A stretch of 45,813 nt of DNA from Hypholoma sublateritium FD-334 SS-4 (taxonomy: Eukaryota > Basidiomycota > Agaricomycetes > Agaricales > Strophariaceae): NCBI GenBank assembly GCA_000827495.1, contig KN817611.1, forward strand, positions 1-45,813, in the 5' to 3' direction. The notes beneath the pieces were generated by a model that was given only the letters and a program-made list of their open reading frames with translations, was not told where the DNA came from and did not search any database. This document shows, piece after piece, positions 32,299 through 44,131 of this stretch (its first letter is position 1; the number at the start of each line of letters is the position of its first letter). Made by a program: the position numbers and the translations under genes.

Positions 32299-34212
32299 AT
32301 GGGGCACGCAGATGGATTTAAGCATCTGCAGGCGCACGTAGTTACGTCGGCGTTCGACTCGCAGGAGCATGTCGATGCGCCCAAGTGTCATCCGAATACT
32401 CGAAAAGCCGTCTTGGTCGAGATAATGAACTGGATCATCCTCACCCTCACTCGAGTTCAATGGGTCCTATGGCTCAATGGTGCCGCGGGCGCTGGGAAAT
32501 CTGCGATCGCCCGATCCATTGTCGATTTGTGCATTCAAAGGAACATACCTATCGCCCGCTTCTTCTTTTTCCGCACCGATTCCACTCGAAACACCATAAA
32601 GCCTCTCGTCGCGACGCTCATCCATCAACTAATTCGAAGCATGCCCGACTTGGAGCCGATCATTATCCCCCGTATCAAGTCAGATCCGCTTATTTTCACG
32701 AAATCGCTAAAAACCCAGTTTGAGTTCCTCATATTTGGCCCGCTCCGCGAACTGAAGCGCACTTCCCGGCATCTACACACACTTGTTCTTCTTTTCGATG
32801 GTGTAGATGAGTGCGATGATGAGGACGACCAGGCCAGCATCATCCGCATCGTCGCTGATTTCGTGAAATCAAATAGCTTCCCCGTGATAGCATTCTTTGC
32901 TAGTCGAACGGAGCATCAGATTAGCGCCGTTTTCAGGTCGGCTGCACTTTCAGACATCACTCTAACACTGGCCTTGGACAACAAATATCTCCCGGACGAT
33001 GATATTCACGTGTTTCTCAATGATTCTTTTGATGAGATCAAGCGCACACATCCCTTTGCACGCCTTCTCGACAGAAATTGGCCGACGGCGTCTGAAGTAG
33101 GGGAAATTGTTGAGAAATCATCCGGTCAATTCATTTATGCGTCGGTTGTCATCAAATTCTGTGCCATGCTCGGTCTCCATCCCGAGCAACAGCTCAATAT
33201 TGTTCGTGGGCTTCAACCTCGTGGTACGCTTACTCCGTTTGCACAGCTCGATGCTCTGTACCGGCACATTTTTTCCCAAGTTGCGGATCTCGAAGTAACA
33301 TCCCTCATTTTGGCATGGGCAATGCTCACCTACTTGTCTATATCCGTGGAAGAGTGCGCCGAATTTGTTGGACTGAAGACTGCCGAAGTTCATGTTGCGT
33401 TAGCTCCCCTGCAGTCAGTTGTCGACTCAAGTGCAGAGGCAATACAATTTCTTCACGCGTCACTTCCAGATTTCCTCTGTGATAGAGAACGCTCTCAGGT
33501 ATACTACATCAATCATTCCACTTGGTCCACTCGCCTGTCGGTGATGGCATATAAGTTTGTGGTGGCAAATGGTGCTCGACGTAAGTCTATAAATTGATAT
33601 AACATCATTTTTATCTCATTGTATGTTTTTCAGGCTACATACCTGGAGACATGTACCTCACCGACGCAGAAGTATCCCCTGAATTGCGAGATCATGTACT
33701 TGCCTACAATCCAAACGACATTAAAAACATGATGCGCCATTTTAATTTTTCCTACTATCTCAGTTGTGTTCAAAGATTGGTGCGACACAAGTCAATATGG
33801 CTTTCCTCAAAAACACTGACTATCACGCAGGACTTCGGCGACGGACCAGGTGGCGCCGTTTATCAGCACCAGCTCAATGTCATTGTCCGTTACACCAGTA
33901 AGAATATGCCGCATTTACTGGATGACATAAGAGAAGATCACGAAATCTCGCATATCCTGAGGCAAATTGAGAGTGAGTCTGCGTTAATAGAGACAGCAAT
34001 TTAAACTGATGGAAGCCATGGCGGTGCTAGGAGAGGACCAGCTGCGAATGACAGAGACACGGCGAGATATCAAGAAAAATACTTCATCGGCCCGCAAGAT
34101 CCTCAGGAGGATGTTCAAATCCACAGACCGGCGTGAAACCGAGGCGCAGGAGGCAGGGATTGGTCGGGAAGATGAGGGAACATCATCCCTATCACGGCTG
34201 TTCAGGAAGTAA
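32299..34212 (+). CDS. NACHT NTPase (fungal NLR-like), copy 1
   Basis: Model: 32299-33580, 33634-33972 and 34031-34212, with introns of 53 and 58 nt, giving 600 residues. Stopping in exon 2 at 34004 instead gives 550. The third exon is favoured because the second copy keeps the same donor, branch site (ctgat), acceptor and open frame, with only an in-frame indel. The NACHT domain has Walker A GAAGAGKS (residues 61-68), Walker B LVLLFDGVDEC (162-172) and a sensor-like AFFASRTE (198-205). Such STAND proteins couple ATP binding to oligomerisation, often in self/non-self response or cell death. No ankyrin, WD or TPR repeats are visible. The N-terminus is short: upstream sequence matching copy 2 has a deletion and a +7 shift, so the first methionine in frame is at 32299. 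Function of this copy is uncertain. Confidence 0.75.
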
Positions 34213-36870
34213 CGTTTCAGTTGCGTATTATGTATCAAAACGTTTCCTGATATTTTCACATGTTATTCGCCTTTGGCATCTTGGCCTCCGTGAGCGCCTC
34301 GCCAAGTACAGTATGGGTACATGAGTCATGACGATCCCCCAGCAGCGGCACAACCAGCGAATGGCACCACGAGCGGTGTCCACGCGAAACGCGCAGATGA
34401 GCATGGGACACGCATACATGCGAGCAAATCACCGCCCATGTACACGGAGCCCTCATTAGCATCTGCAAAGGGAAATGAGCAGACACAAGTGAGGTTCAAG
34501 CGTGCGCGCACCAACACCTGTGTTTCAAGCGTCGAGCGATCGATAGAATCATCGACCTACAATAGATCAGCACGCGCGCGAGCCCAGACGAAGCCGCACA
34601 CGAGAACAGGCCAAACACACGCAGAGCGGAGGGCGCATGACGAGACGCGCGGCGACACGCCCAGAGCCCAATCCGATAATCATAGAATGTCTCCGCCCGG
34701 TACATGTCGCACATGCGCGGCGTAGGAACATTGAAAGGCAGATCGGGCTCTGGGCGCGGCGCGGCGACGACGCGCTGGAGACACGCATATAGGAGAGCGA
34801 GGCAGGGCCACGAAAAGGGGAGAATGGGGTGCACGAGACGACGGAGAGACACCGAGTGATATCAGCTGGGTGTATGCGCGACCGCACGCCGAAAACCGCC
34901 CAGCAGCGTGGATCTAACCGTCGCCACACTGCCCATACCCAGCGGCGCCGCGTGCGCGGTCGGTATACGGGAAAACACGTCCATTCTGGAGCGCTGGGCG
35001 AACGACGGCGCGTGAGGGAGTGGTGCAGGAATAACGAATGCGCGGTGCGCAGCGAAGACGGGCGGGGCCGTGCATATAGCTGAGCCGTGCATATCGATCA
35101 GGAAATCGACGTCTGCGGCGATGGGCGGCGCGGCTGCGTAACAGCGATCGAGGAGGCGTCGAGAGCATGCCAACTGGGCGGGGGCGGAGTGGCAGTGCTT
35201 ACGGTTGGTGCTATGCAGCGTATACGCGGCGCAGGATCGACGAAGCGTGCGGTCGGCGGAGTGCGCGCGCGGCGCGACGGACAAAGGATGTACATATACC
35301 CAGGCGCGCGAACCACTAGGCACCGCGGATCGCGGATCGGCGAATGTTGAGACCGGGCCTATTCGACGTTCTTAATGGATGGGCGGAGAGGCTGCGTAAC
35401 GGCGACCGAGGAGCCATCGACAGAATTCTGCACAGGCGGGGGCGGGGCCGGCTGCTATGCGTTTGGGCCGCGCGGATCGGCGGACGCTGATTGGGATCGA
35501 ATGGCGAGTGCAGCTGCGCGGCGAGCCGGCGCGAGAGCGCGACACGGCGTAGGCAGCGTACAGGGCGCGAATTCATCGCTACGAGAGAATGGGTGGACGG
35601 GTTGCATGGAAGGGACGGAGGGCGACGACGATCGAGATCGGGTGGGTGGAGGGAGAGGCGGGAGGGAGACAACATGACCGACGAGGCGGCGCGAGGAAAG
35701 CGACGGGCAGTGCGGACGGCGGCGACCACGGCGCGCCGTATGGAGGCGGGAGATGTGCATATAGGGGTAGGCCGCATACGGAACGACAGAGGGGACGTTG
35801 ATTGCGATCTGATGGATGGGGCAGAGCCGAAGCACGCCGGCGGGCCGGATGGCACGCAGCGTCCAAGCGGCGGAAGGAGAGCGAATGCGGTGTGCGCAGA
35901 GGACGGAGCAGCGGGGCGTAGGCAAGCGGGAGACGCGCATATGAATGAGTAGGTCGGCGTCTGGCACGACCAGGCGGCGCAGAGAGAGCGAAGGACAATT
36001 CGTGTAGAGGGGCGGAGCGGAGCAGCGCGGCGCATGCGCGCGGGGGGCTTGCATGAAAGCGGGGCGCCGTTACGAGGGGAGGGGTGGCGGACGTGGACTG
36101 AGAGCGGATGGGCGGGCCGGGTGGGGCCGGGCTCCCAAGCGGCGGAAGGAGAGCAAATGCGGTGTGCGCAGAGGACGGAGCGGCGGGGTGTAGGAAAGCG
36201 GCAGGCGGGCTGCGGCGATGGCGGGCAGGGGACGTGGTTGGATGGGTGCACGGGCCTCACGGGCATGACGGCGGCAATACTGACGGGGCGGGAGATGCGG
36301 GGGACTGACGATAGGTAAGCAGGGGAGGGGAGAGAGATGCACTGCGGGAGGTCAGAAAGCGCCCTACATCATAGCCAAGAGGGGACGTACGTGCAAACAG
36401 GAGCATGGCCAAGTCACGCATGCGGGCGCACGGACTACATCAGGGACGAGATGATCATCGGTGACAATCGAGGTGCCGCAGCATGGTAGTACGACGGGTG
36501 ACGCCCAGCTAGTTGGTCGTGAAAAGGAACTTTCCCTATCCACTCACGCGCGTCGCGCGTTTGGTATATGGGAAGTCACCTCCTTGTCCAGCTGCTGGGT
36601 GGATGCCGACGTGGGGGAGGGATATGGGAGGCAGCGACTGTGAGTGATTGAGGATGTGATGGTGACTCCGATGCAGAGTCCGGCCGAGAGGCGTCTGCGC
36701 GGTAAGAGACTTAGGATGCGGATGTGCGCAGGCGGCGAAGGCGGGGTGTAAGACGGAGAGTGGCTGAAAGGCAGGAGTGGTTGGCTGTATGTGGTCCAGA
36801 AGCTCTTGCCACATCCGGGTCATTCGCACGCTGTCGAGCTATTTTTATTTCTCCTGCGCACGATCTCGAA
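34213..36870 (+). repeat. tail of segmental duplication, copy A
   Basis: The DNA after the NACHT gene matches 44132-45813. It runs through HpA (34686), HpB (34930), a block with aagcgtgcggtcggcggagt (35242) and G-rich DNA, to the boundary segment at 36776-36868. Part of it is also matched at 37620-39468. Several minus-strand frames of 200-316 codons lie across it, but they are open in more than one phase and Arg/Pro-rich. No gene is supported. Confidence 0.6.
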
Positions 36871-37600
36871 TTGCTCACAGAAAATCGGGCACATTAACAG
36901 GACGCCTGCGGGCTAGAATGTAAGTAGGCCGCAGGCTGAAGAACGTGCTTGAGGAATCAGCATGTGCGAGAATACAGGGAACAGCGCGCGTAGCAGAACG
37001 GCACGACCATACCGCAACGACGCACAGCGCTGCCCAACGTACAACTCTATCCAGATTCCCCTCGGCCATCCACTTCATACTGGACCGGCGCAGAACAACG
37101 AACAGAAGAATGCACAGCAGGCACTGGGCGCGGCGCGGCGCGGGTCCGGGCGCGCAGAAGGGATCGCACGACAGCGTCGAATCGCTTGCCACCGGACGAT
37201 GGAGCGCGCGAGGAAAAGCGAGGCGGGAAGCACCCAGCACGATAGGAGTCACGGCTACTGCCCAAATACAGCCGCGCGCCTTGCGCGGCCACGGCCGACA
37301 TATGGGGAGTCAGACATCATCGGATGCTGGGTGGATGCGAACGCGAGTGCTAAAAATGGGCCGAGGAACAGCGAGGGGAGCTCGCGATGGCGGCTGACGT
37401 GGAGTGGGTGGGAGAGGTTCAGCGGCGTACCAGCGCGGGAGCACGACAGACGAAATCCAGCGCCCAATATAGGTATGATCCCTGATCCCAGCGACAATCG
37501 ATTACGGCCGGCCTCATATTCCGCGGACGATGCGCAGCAGCGCGCGCATTGTCCGCGCCATGTTCGACACTCAGACATTCCCGGAAAACAACATCACACA
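36871..37600 (+). repeat. repeat segment with a compact HpB palindrome
   Basis: It resembles 26395-26760 in part (agcagaa or cgcagaa, cggcacgac, actgggcgcggcgc). The HpB copy at 37260-37308 has a GC-rich inner stem, cgcgcgccttgcgcgg. No gene is supported. Confidence 0.4.
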
Positions 37601-39470
37601 ACATGGGAACAGCGACAGCGAAAAGTAGCACGAGCGGTACCCACGCGCGTCGCGTAGACGTGCATGAGATACGCATGTACACGGGCAAATCGCCGCCCAT
37701 GCACACAAAGCCCACGCGAGCACCTCCAAACGAAATCAGCCGCGACATAAGCCAAGGCAAGCGTACACACACCGCTATCACCTAATTCCAAGCGTTGATC
37801 CTAGCCTACATCGAATTGGGGTCAAATCAGTATGCGGGCAAGCCGAGATGAAACACCGCCCAACAGCGGGCGAAACACACAGAGCGCGGACGACGCACGA
37901 GGAGACGCACGGCGACGCGCCCAGAGCTCCAATACGGCGAGCCATTCATGTCCACATGGATGGACCGTGCATATTCGACGTTGAGCAGATGGGCAGATGA
38001 TGCTGTCGCCCCGCGCGAGGCCTGACCAAGCACAGGAAGTAGAACTATTAGAATGCGCACAAGGAACCGCCGGGTACATGTCAAACATGCGCCGCGTGGA
38101 GACAATCGGATGCACATCGGGCTTTGGGCGCGGCTGGCAGCAACGCACTGAAGACATGCATGAATGCGCACGGGAGAGCGAATTAGGGAAGAAAAGAAGG
38201 GGAGGAGCCGCACAGGACGACGGAGCGCGATCGAGTGACATCGGAAAGGCGGGGTGGGTACGACAGCACGACGGAATCGCCCAGCACCATGTACAAGCTG
38301 CATACTGCCTATATGCAGCCACGCGCCGCGGGCGGGTGGGCGGTATATGGGAAGATGCATCTAGTTTGGAGCGCTGGGCGAACGACAACGCGTGAGGCGG
38401 GGAGCGGCGCCGGGAAAAAGAAGTCACAGCACGCAACACGTAGCGAAGACGGGCGGGAACGTGGATATAGCTGCGCCGCGCATATCCATGAGGAAATCGC
38501 CGTCCGCGGCGATGGGCGGCGCGGCTGCGCAGCAGCGACCGATGAGGAACCGAGAGAATGCTGCATAGGCGGGGCCGTGCCGGGTGCTATGCATTTTCGC
38601 CTCGCGGACCAGCGGATGTTGGTTGAGAGCGGTGCGCAGCGAGCCAGCGCGACATCCCGACGGCGTCCGTTCTGAGTGGAAGGGTGGCCAGGCCGCGCAC
38701 GCACGCAACGACAGCGGGTGGTTGAGGGAGATCGGATGGGCAGGGGAAGAGCGGAGGCACGCCGACGGGCCGGACGGCGCTCAGCAGTAAGTGAAGGCGG
38801 TGTGTGACGGGAGGGGCAGGCGATTTGCGCCGACGCCGGGCAGGGGACGTGGTTAGGTGGGCGGACGGGCTTCACGGGCACGACGGGGCCAACACTGACG
38901 GGGCGGCAGGTGCGGGGGACTGGCCCAGGGGAGAGAGATGCGCTGCGGGCGGTCAGTGAGTGCGGCACATCGTAGCCAGGAGGGGACGTACGTGCATACA
39001 GGAGCATGACTTGACCATGCAGACGGGCGGAAGGACTACGTCAGGGACGAGATGGACCAGCATCGGTGGAGATCGGGTAGACGGGAGAGGCGTGGCAGCA
39101 GGACAGAACGACGGGCCGCGCCCAGCAGTTTTTTCTATGGAATATCGACTGCCCCTATCCACTCACGCGCGTCGCGCGTTCGGTATATGGGAAGTCACAT
39201 CCTTGTCCAGCTGCTGGGCGGATGCCGACATGGGGGAAGGATGCGGGACGCTGCAATTGTGAATGATTGAAGACGCCATGCCGGAGACCCCTAGACAGAG
39301 TCAGAGCCGAGAAGCGCCTGCATGGTAAGAGAGTTCAGGATGCGGATGGCGAAGTGGTTGAAAGGCAGGAGTGTTTGTCTGCGCGTGGTCCAGAAGCTGT
39401 TGCCATGTCAGGGTCATTTTCATGATCATGGTATTTTTAAATTTTATTTCCCTTGCGCACAGGGCGCGCC
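37601..39470 (+). repeat. tail of segmental duplication, copy C (no NACHT gene)
   Basis: Order and content follow copy A: acgagcggtacccacgcg (37630; compare 34367), HpA 38060, HpB 38307, G-rich DNA, a second HpB at 39151 and a boundary segment at 39366-39468. The stretch 38210-38385 is nearly identical to 44815-44985. Segment 39140-39250 is nearly identical to 36520-36630. Confidence 0.6.
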
Positions 39471-41850
39471 CATGCATACGAACAAAAACTGTACGTATTC
39501 ACGGAAGTACGGGCATGAAAAGCTGCCCCAAATTTCTCGCGAATTACTGTCGGTTTATAGTGCTACATTCACACCCAGCGAATATACGGACGATAAAATA
39601 CGCCGTGGGCCGTGTAAGCACGCGGTTCAGCATATACGAACAAAAGACGTACTTATATCCAGGCAAGCGAACCATTGGGCCACCCGGATGGGCGGGAGAG
39701 CCCAGTAGGCAAGCGGGCCGAGGGCGGTGTGGTGTATTCGGAGGACGCTGTGCAGCGCAGAGAAGCGCAAGCTGGCGCGTATGGATACGGGAGCGGCGTG
39801 CCGTTTGCCCGCCGCTGCGCGCCTACTCCACACCACAAGTCTATGCTGGGAGACTCCGGATGTCGTACGCTCCGGGAGCTCCCTGCATATTACGATGGCT
39901 TATAGGCGGAGGCGCGCAGACGGCGAAGGCGGCGGGCGGTATGCGGACATGGGGAATGGAAGGATGCAGTTCGCGTTTGAGTTTTCATCGAAAGTTAGGA
40001 CAGTATTTGGCTGTGTGTGGTCTGGAAGTAGTTGCTATATCTGGAATCTTCACACGATGTCGTGCTATTTCTATTCCTCTTGCGCGTGCAGTGCGCGCTC
40101 GTACGTACGTACCTTCTCATTAAAATACTCTACATGACTAGTAAAAGCGATTAAAGGAGTGCAATTTTTAATACCGTACATGTACGAGCTATTTAGTAGT
40201 TTATTTTCAAGAATAACATTCCTTACCAACAGCGAAACACCAAGCAAACTCCGAGTCGGACGTAGTGAAAGAGCGAGGACATATTATCCACATGCGCTTC
40301 GCTTTGTCAGTGGTACACGCAGCCAACGTATTACATGCAGAGCTACATATCTATTATTTCCATTCGCTGGTCGTAGGTCCACGGGCGTGCGGTGCAATAT
40401 TGTGGTGCAGCACACTGTCCAGCACGCGCGCGTGGTCAAAACGTGTGCATTTAATCGTAACACCAAATATATCTAGGTGGAGAGCGCTCGTCCACGAGAA
40501 GCGCATTGGATATGGAATCCGGCTCGCAGCATAATTTCTAGTCTACCGTAGTCAGCAACACACACGCGTGCATAATTACCAGAACTCGCCGCACCTTCAT
40601 CGCCAGTATGATTCGTCGTGTTTTTGGTTTCCCTCCATATTACCGATTGATATGGCATGGTATTCGCACAAAATTTCCCACAGCCCCGCGCGTTTGATGG
40701 GAGGCCCCGCGCGCGCCCCGGGAAGACTACTTATATTGAAACACTATATTCTAGTGTTTATAGCGTACTTGTTTGTATCTAAACATCACAAATACTCATT
40801 TTCTGACCTCTTCGCAGCCATAAGTAAACCAGCAGCATCGTCGAGGTGAATCACGTGACTACCCAGAGCTCGCACTGCACGGCCCCGCACGGCTCCCACT
40901 CACATCATGGAAAGACTTGTCCCAAAAACGATATTATTCCGATGGTGAAAGATGAATATTACATCGTTGAAGCTNTAAAATGGTTATTGGTTGACATAAG
41001 TAGATAATTGCTTGACTGTACATCTGATGTCTGCAATGATCCCTGCGGCGCCCTGTATCCCACCGAAAAGCATTGAATTAATAAATAGATCCGAGAATAC
41101 TGATTGTCGTAATCATGACTGGTGACTAGCGATACAAAAATTCACGTATTGAAGCCAGCGTCGTCTAAAACGGAGCAAAGGCACATTATCCTAAGCTTTG
41201 AGCTCCTTGATTTGCACTGAATATCTGTTAATAAATAAATTCTACACGAATACAAACACCATGTCTGTCTATTGCAGGCTTGTTGAGTAACAATGCGCTG
41301 AAGTTTGAACACAGCAATCATAATTCCAAATCGCGCTGCGCAGGCGCGTAGCGCGACGACATCACGTGATTTCTTCACCAAAGCTTCTACCTATCTTAGG
41401 CTAGAGAAAATAGTAGGAAACATATGTTTGTGTCGTTTAGATACAATATAGTAGGGTAGAGGCACTAAGATATGGAATTTTAACGAGGGTTTATTTACTG
41501 AACCGCGCGCGGGGCATCCCATCAAACGCGCGAGGCTGTGGGAATTTTTGTGCGAATACCATGCCATAGATTGACAGCGGCGTCGTCACGCACACAATGT
41601 ACAATTGAAAATGTAAATATAAGCTCGATGACTAGACGCAAGGCGGGGGAGCATCGTGCCGGACAGATCCATGGATCAAACGCAGAGGAGAGCGCGAGGC
41701 TGAGAGGAGAGCGTTCAAGAGAACAGAGGAGGAGGAGCACCTCGAAGCCGCACAGCGGCGCGTCCGGAATTCGTCACATATTGCAATCGCGATAGATCTA
41801 GAGCTCTCAGCCCCACTCTCCCAGCAATGCCCATCAATCAAGAATGACAC
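39471..41850. other. AT-rich intergenic stretch
   Basis: A further boundary segment (39982-40096, tatttggctgtgtgtggtct) marks the end of repeat DNA. From 40100 to 41850 I see no gene, no tRNA and no strong repeat; one ambiguous base is at 40975. Confidence 0.45.
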
Positions 41851-42037
41851 AGCCGTGCAGCAAAAATAGCATTGATCTTAATACCCCCAAGTATCGCTAT
41901 CTGATTAACACAGCCGTTGGCATGAGGCTGTGTGCCGTGCATACATGGGGCTGAGTAGTACTAGTACAGCAGCGCTGGCACGTACGTCCCTCATTCTCAC
42001 TCCCACCTCATCGTCGTTAACGGAGCATCGTCACCCA

Positions 42038-43719
42038 ATGCTCTCCAACCGTAATCTGCATCAATCTAGGGGGGTTTTCCAATCTGGAGCTGGAAGTAAC
42101 GTGCAGATAAACGGCGGGAATTTCGTGCAGCACAATCAACCTCAAAGCGTGCATAATTGCCACGAAGCGGACGGTGCGCTGGTTTTCAATCACATAATCC
42201 GTAGTTCTGATATACGGTACGCAGATGGATTCAAGCATCTGCAGGCGCATGTCGCCACGTCGGCGTTCGACTCGCAGGAGCATGTCGATGCGCCCAAGTG
42301 CCATCCGAATACTCGAAAGGCCGTCTTGGAACAGATAAAGAACTGGATCATCCTCACCGTCACTAGGGCTCAATGGATCTTATGGCTCAATGGCGCCGCG
42401 GGAGCTGGGAAGTCCGCGATCGCCCGGTCTATCGTGGAGTTGTGCATCGAAAGGAACATCCCTATCGCCCGCTTCTTCTTTTTCCGCACCGATTCCACTC
42501 GAAACAACATAAAACCTCTCGTCGCGACGCTCATCCATCAACTAATTCAAAGCATGCCCGACATGGAGCCGATCATTATCCCCCGTATCAAGTCGGATCC
42601 GCTTATTTTCACGAAATCACTGAAAACCCAGTTTGAGTTCCTCATATTTGGCCCCCTCCACAAACTGAAGCGCAGTTTCATACATTTGAACACTCTGGTT
42701 TTTCTTTTTGATGGTGTGGACGAGTGCGATGATGAGGACGACCAGGCCAGCATCATCCGCATTGTCGCTGATTTCGTCAAATCAAATAGCTTCCCCGTGT
42801 TAGCGTTCTTTGGTAGTCGAACGGAGCCTCAGATTAGCACAGTTTTCAGGTCGGCTGCACTTTCAGACATCACTCGAACCCTGGCCTTGGACGACAAATA
42901 TCTCCCGGACGATGATATTCGCGTGTTTCTCAATGATTCTTTTGATGAGATCAAGCGCACACACCCCTTTGCACGCCTTCTCGACACAAATTGGCCGACG
43001 ACGTCTGAAGTGGGGGAAATTGTTGAGAAATCATCCGGTCAATTCATTTATGCGTCGGTTGTCATCAAATTCTGTGCCATGCTCGGTCTCCATCCCGAGC
43101 AACAGCTCAATATTGTTCGTGGGCTTCAATCTCGTGGTGCGCTTACTCCGTTTGCACAGCTCGATGCTCTGTACCGGCACATTTTCTCGCAAGTTCCAGA
43201 TGTCGAAGTAACCTCCCTCATTTTGGCGTGGGCAATCCTCACTTCCTTTACAAATTCTGTGGATTATTGCGCTGAATTTGTTGGACTGAAGACTGCCGAA
43301 GTTCATGTTGCGTTAGCTCCCCTGCAGTCAGTTGTCGACTCAAGTGCAGGGGATATACAATTTCTTCATGCCTCACTTCCAGATTTCCTCTGTGATAGAG
43401 AACGCTCTCAGGAATACTACATCAACTGTTCCACTTGGTCGACTCGCCTGTCAGTGATGGCATATAAGTCTGTGGCAGAACATGGTGCTCCATGTAAGCT
43501 TATAAATTGACATGTTATCATTTTTATCTCATTGTATGTTTTGCAGACTACACACCTGAAGACATGTACCTCACCGAAGCAGAAGTATCCCCTGAATTGC
43601 GAGATCATGTACTTGCCTACAATCCAGACAGCATTCAATACATGAATGTGCTTTCTCACTCTTACTATCTCAGTTGTGTTAAAAGATTGGTGCGACACAA
43701 GTCAATATGTCTCTTCTGA
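42038..43719 (+). CDS. NACHT NTPase (fungal NLR-like), copy 2, truncated by a stop
   Basis: Exon 1 is 42038-43493, the intron is 43494-43546 and exon 2 runs to a TGA at 43717-43719, giving 542 residues. An in-frame ATG at 41945 would add 31, but 42038 has a matching ATG in copy 1. The N-terminus carries GVFQSGAGSNVQINGGNFV (residues 12-30), a Gly/Asn-rich motif I associate with Agaricomycete NLR-like proteins and which copy 1 lacks. Walker A GAAGAGKS is at 119-126 and Walker B LVFLFDGVDEC at 220-230. By eye about 50 of some 420 shared residues differ from copy 1, partly in clusters (RSFIHLN against RTSRHLH; TSFTNSVDY against TYLSISVEE). The stop replaces TCA (Ser) of copy 1. The frame after it stays open to 43882, so the mutation looks recent. 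Confidence 0.75.
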
Positions 43720-44131
43720 AAAACACTGACTATCAGGCAGGACTTCGGCGACGGACCAGGTGGCGCCATTTATCAGCACCAGCTCAATGTCTTTGTCCGT
43801 TACATCAGTAAGAATGAACCGCATTTGCGGGATGACATAAGAGAAGATCACGAAATCTCGCATATCCTGAGGCAAATTGAAAGTGAGTCTGCACTAATAT
43901 AGACAGGAATTTTAACTGATGGAAGCCATGGCGGTGCTAGGAGAGGACCGGTTGGGAATCACAGCGGTCAAGGAGACACGGCGAGATATCAAGAAAAATA
44001 CTTCATCGGCCCGCAAGATCCTCAGGAGGATGTTCAAATCCACAGACAGGCGTGAAACGGAGGCGCAGGAGGCAGGGATTGGGCGAGAAGACGAGGGAAC
44101 ATCATCCCTGTCACGGCTGTTCAGGAAGTAA
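43720..44131 (+). pseudogene. C-terminal remnant of NACHT copy 2
   Basis: After the TGA the reading frame continues undisturbed to a donor after 43882. A 58-nt intron (43883-43940) follows, then a frame to 44131 that ends SSLSRLFRK as in copy 1. The small frame 43919-44131 (70 codons) differs from the copy 1 counterpart by an in-frame insertion near AVKE. Conservation of frame and splice sites suggests this was coding until recently. Confidence 0.6.

Noticed and set aside
35316..36266. 316-codon minus-strand open frame
   Set aside because: Same reasons; lack of stops follows from GC-rich composition, and the repeat copies do not preserve the frame.
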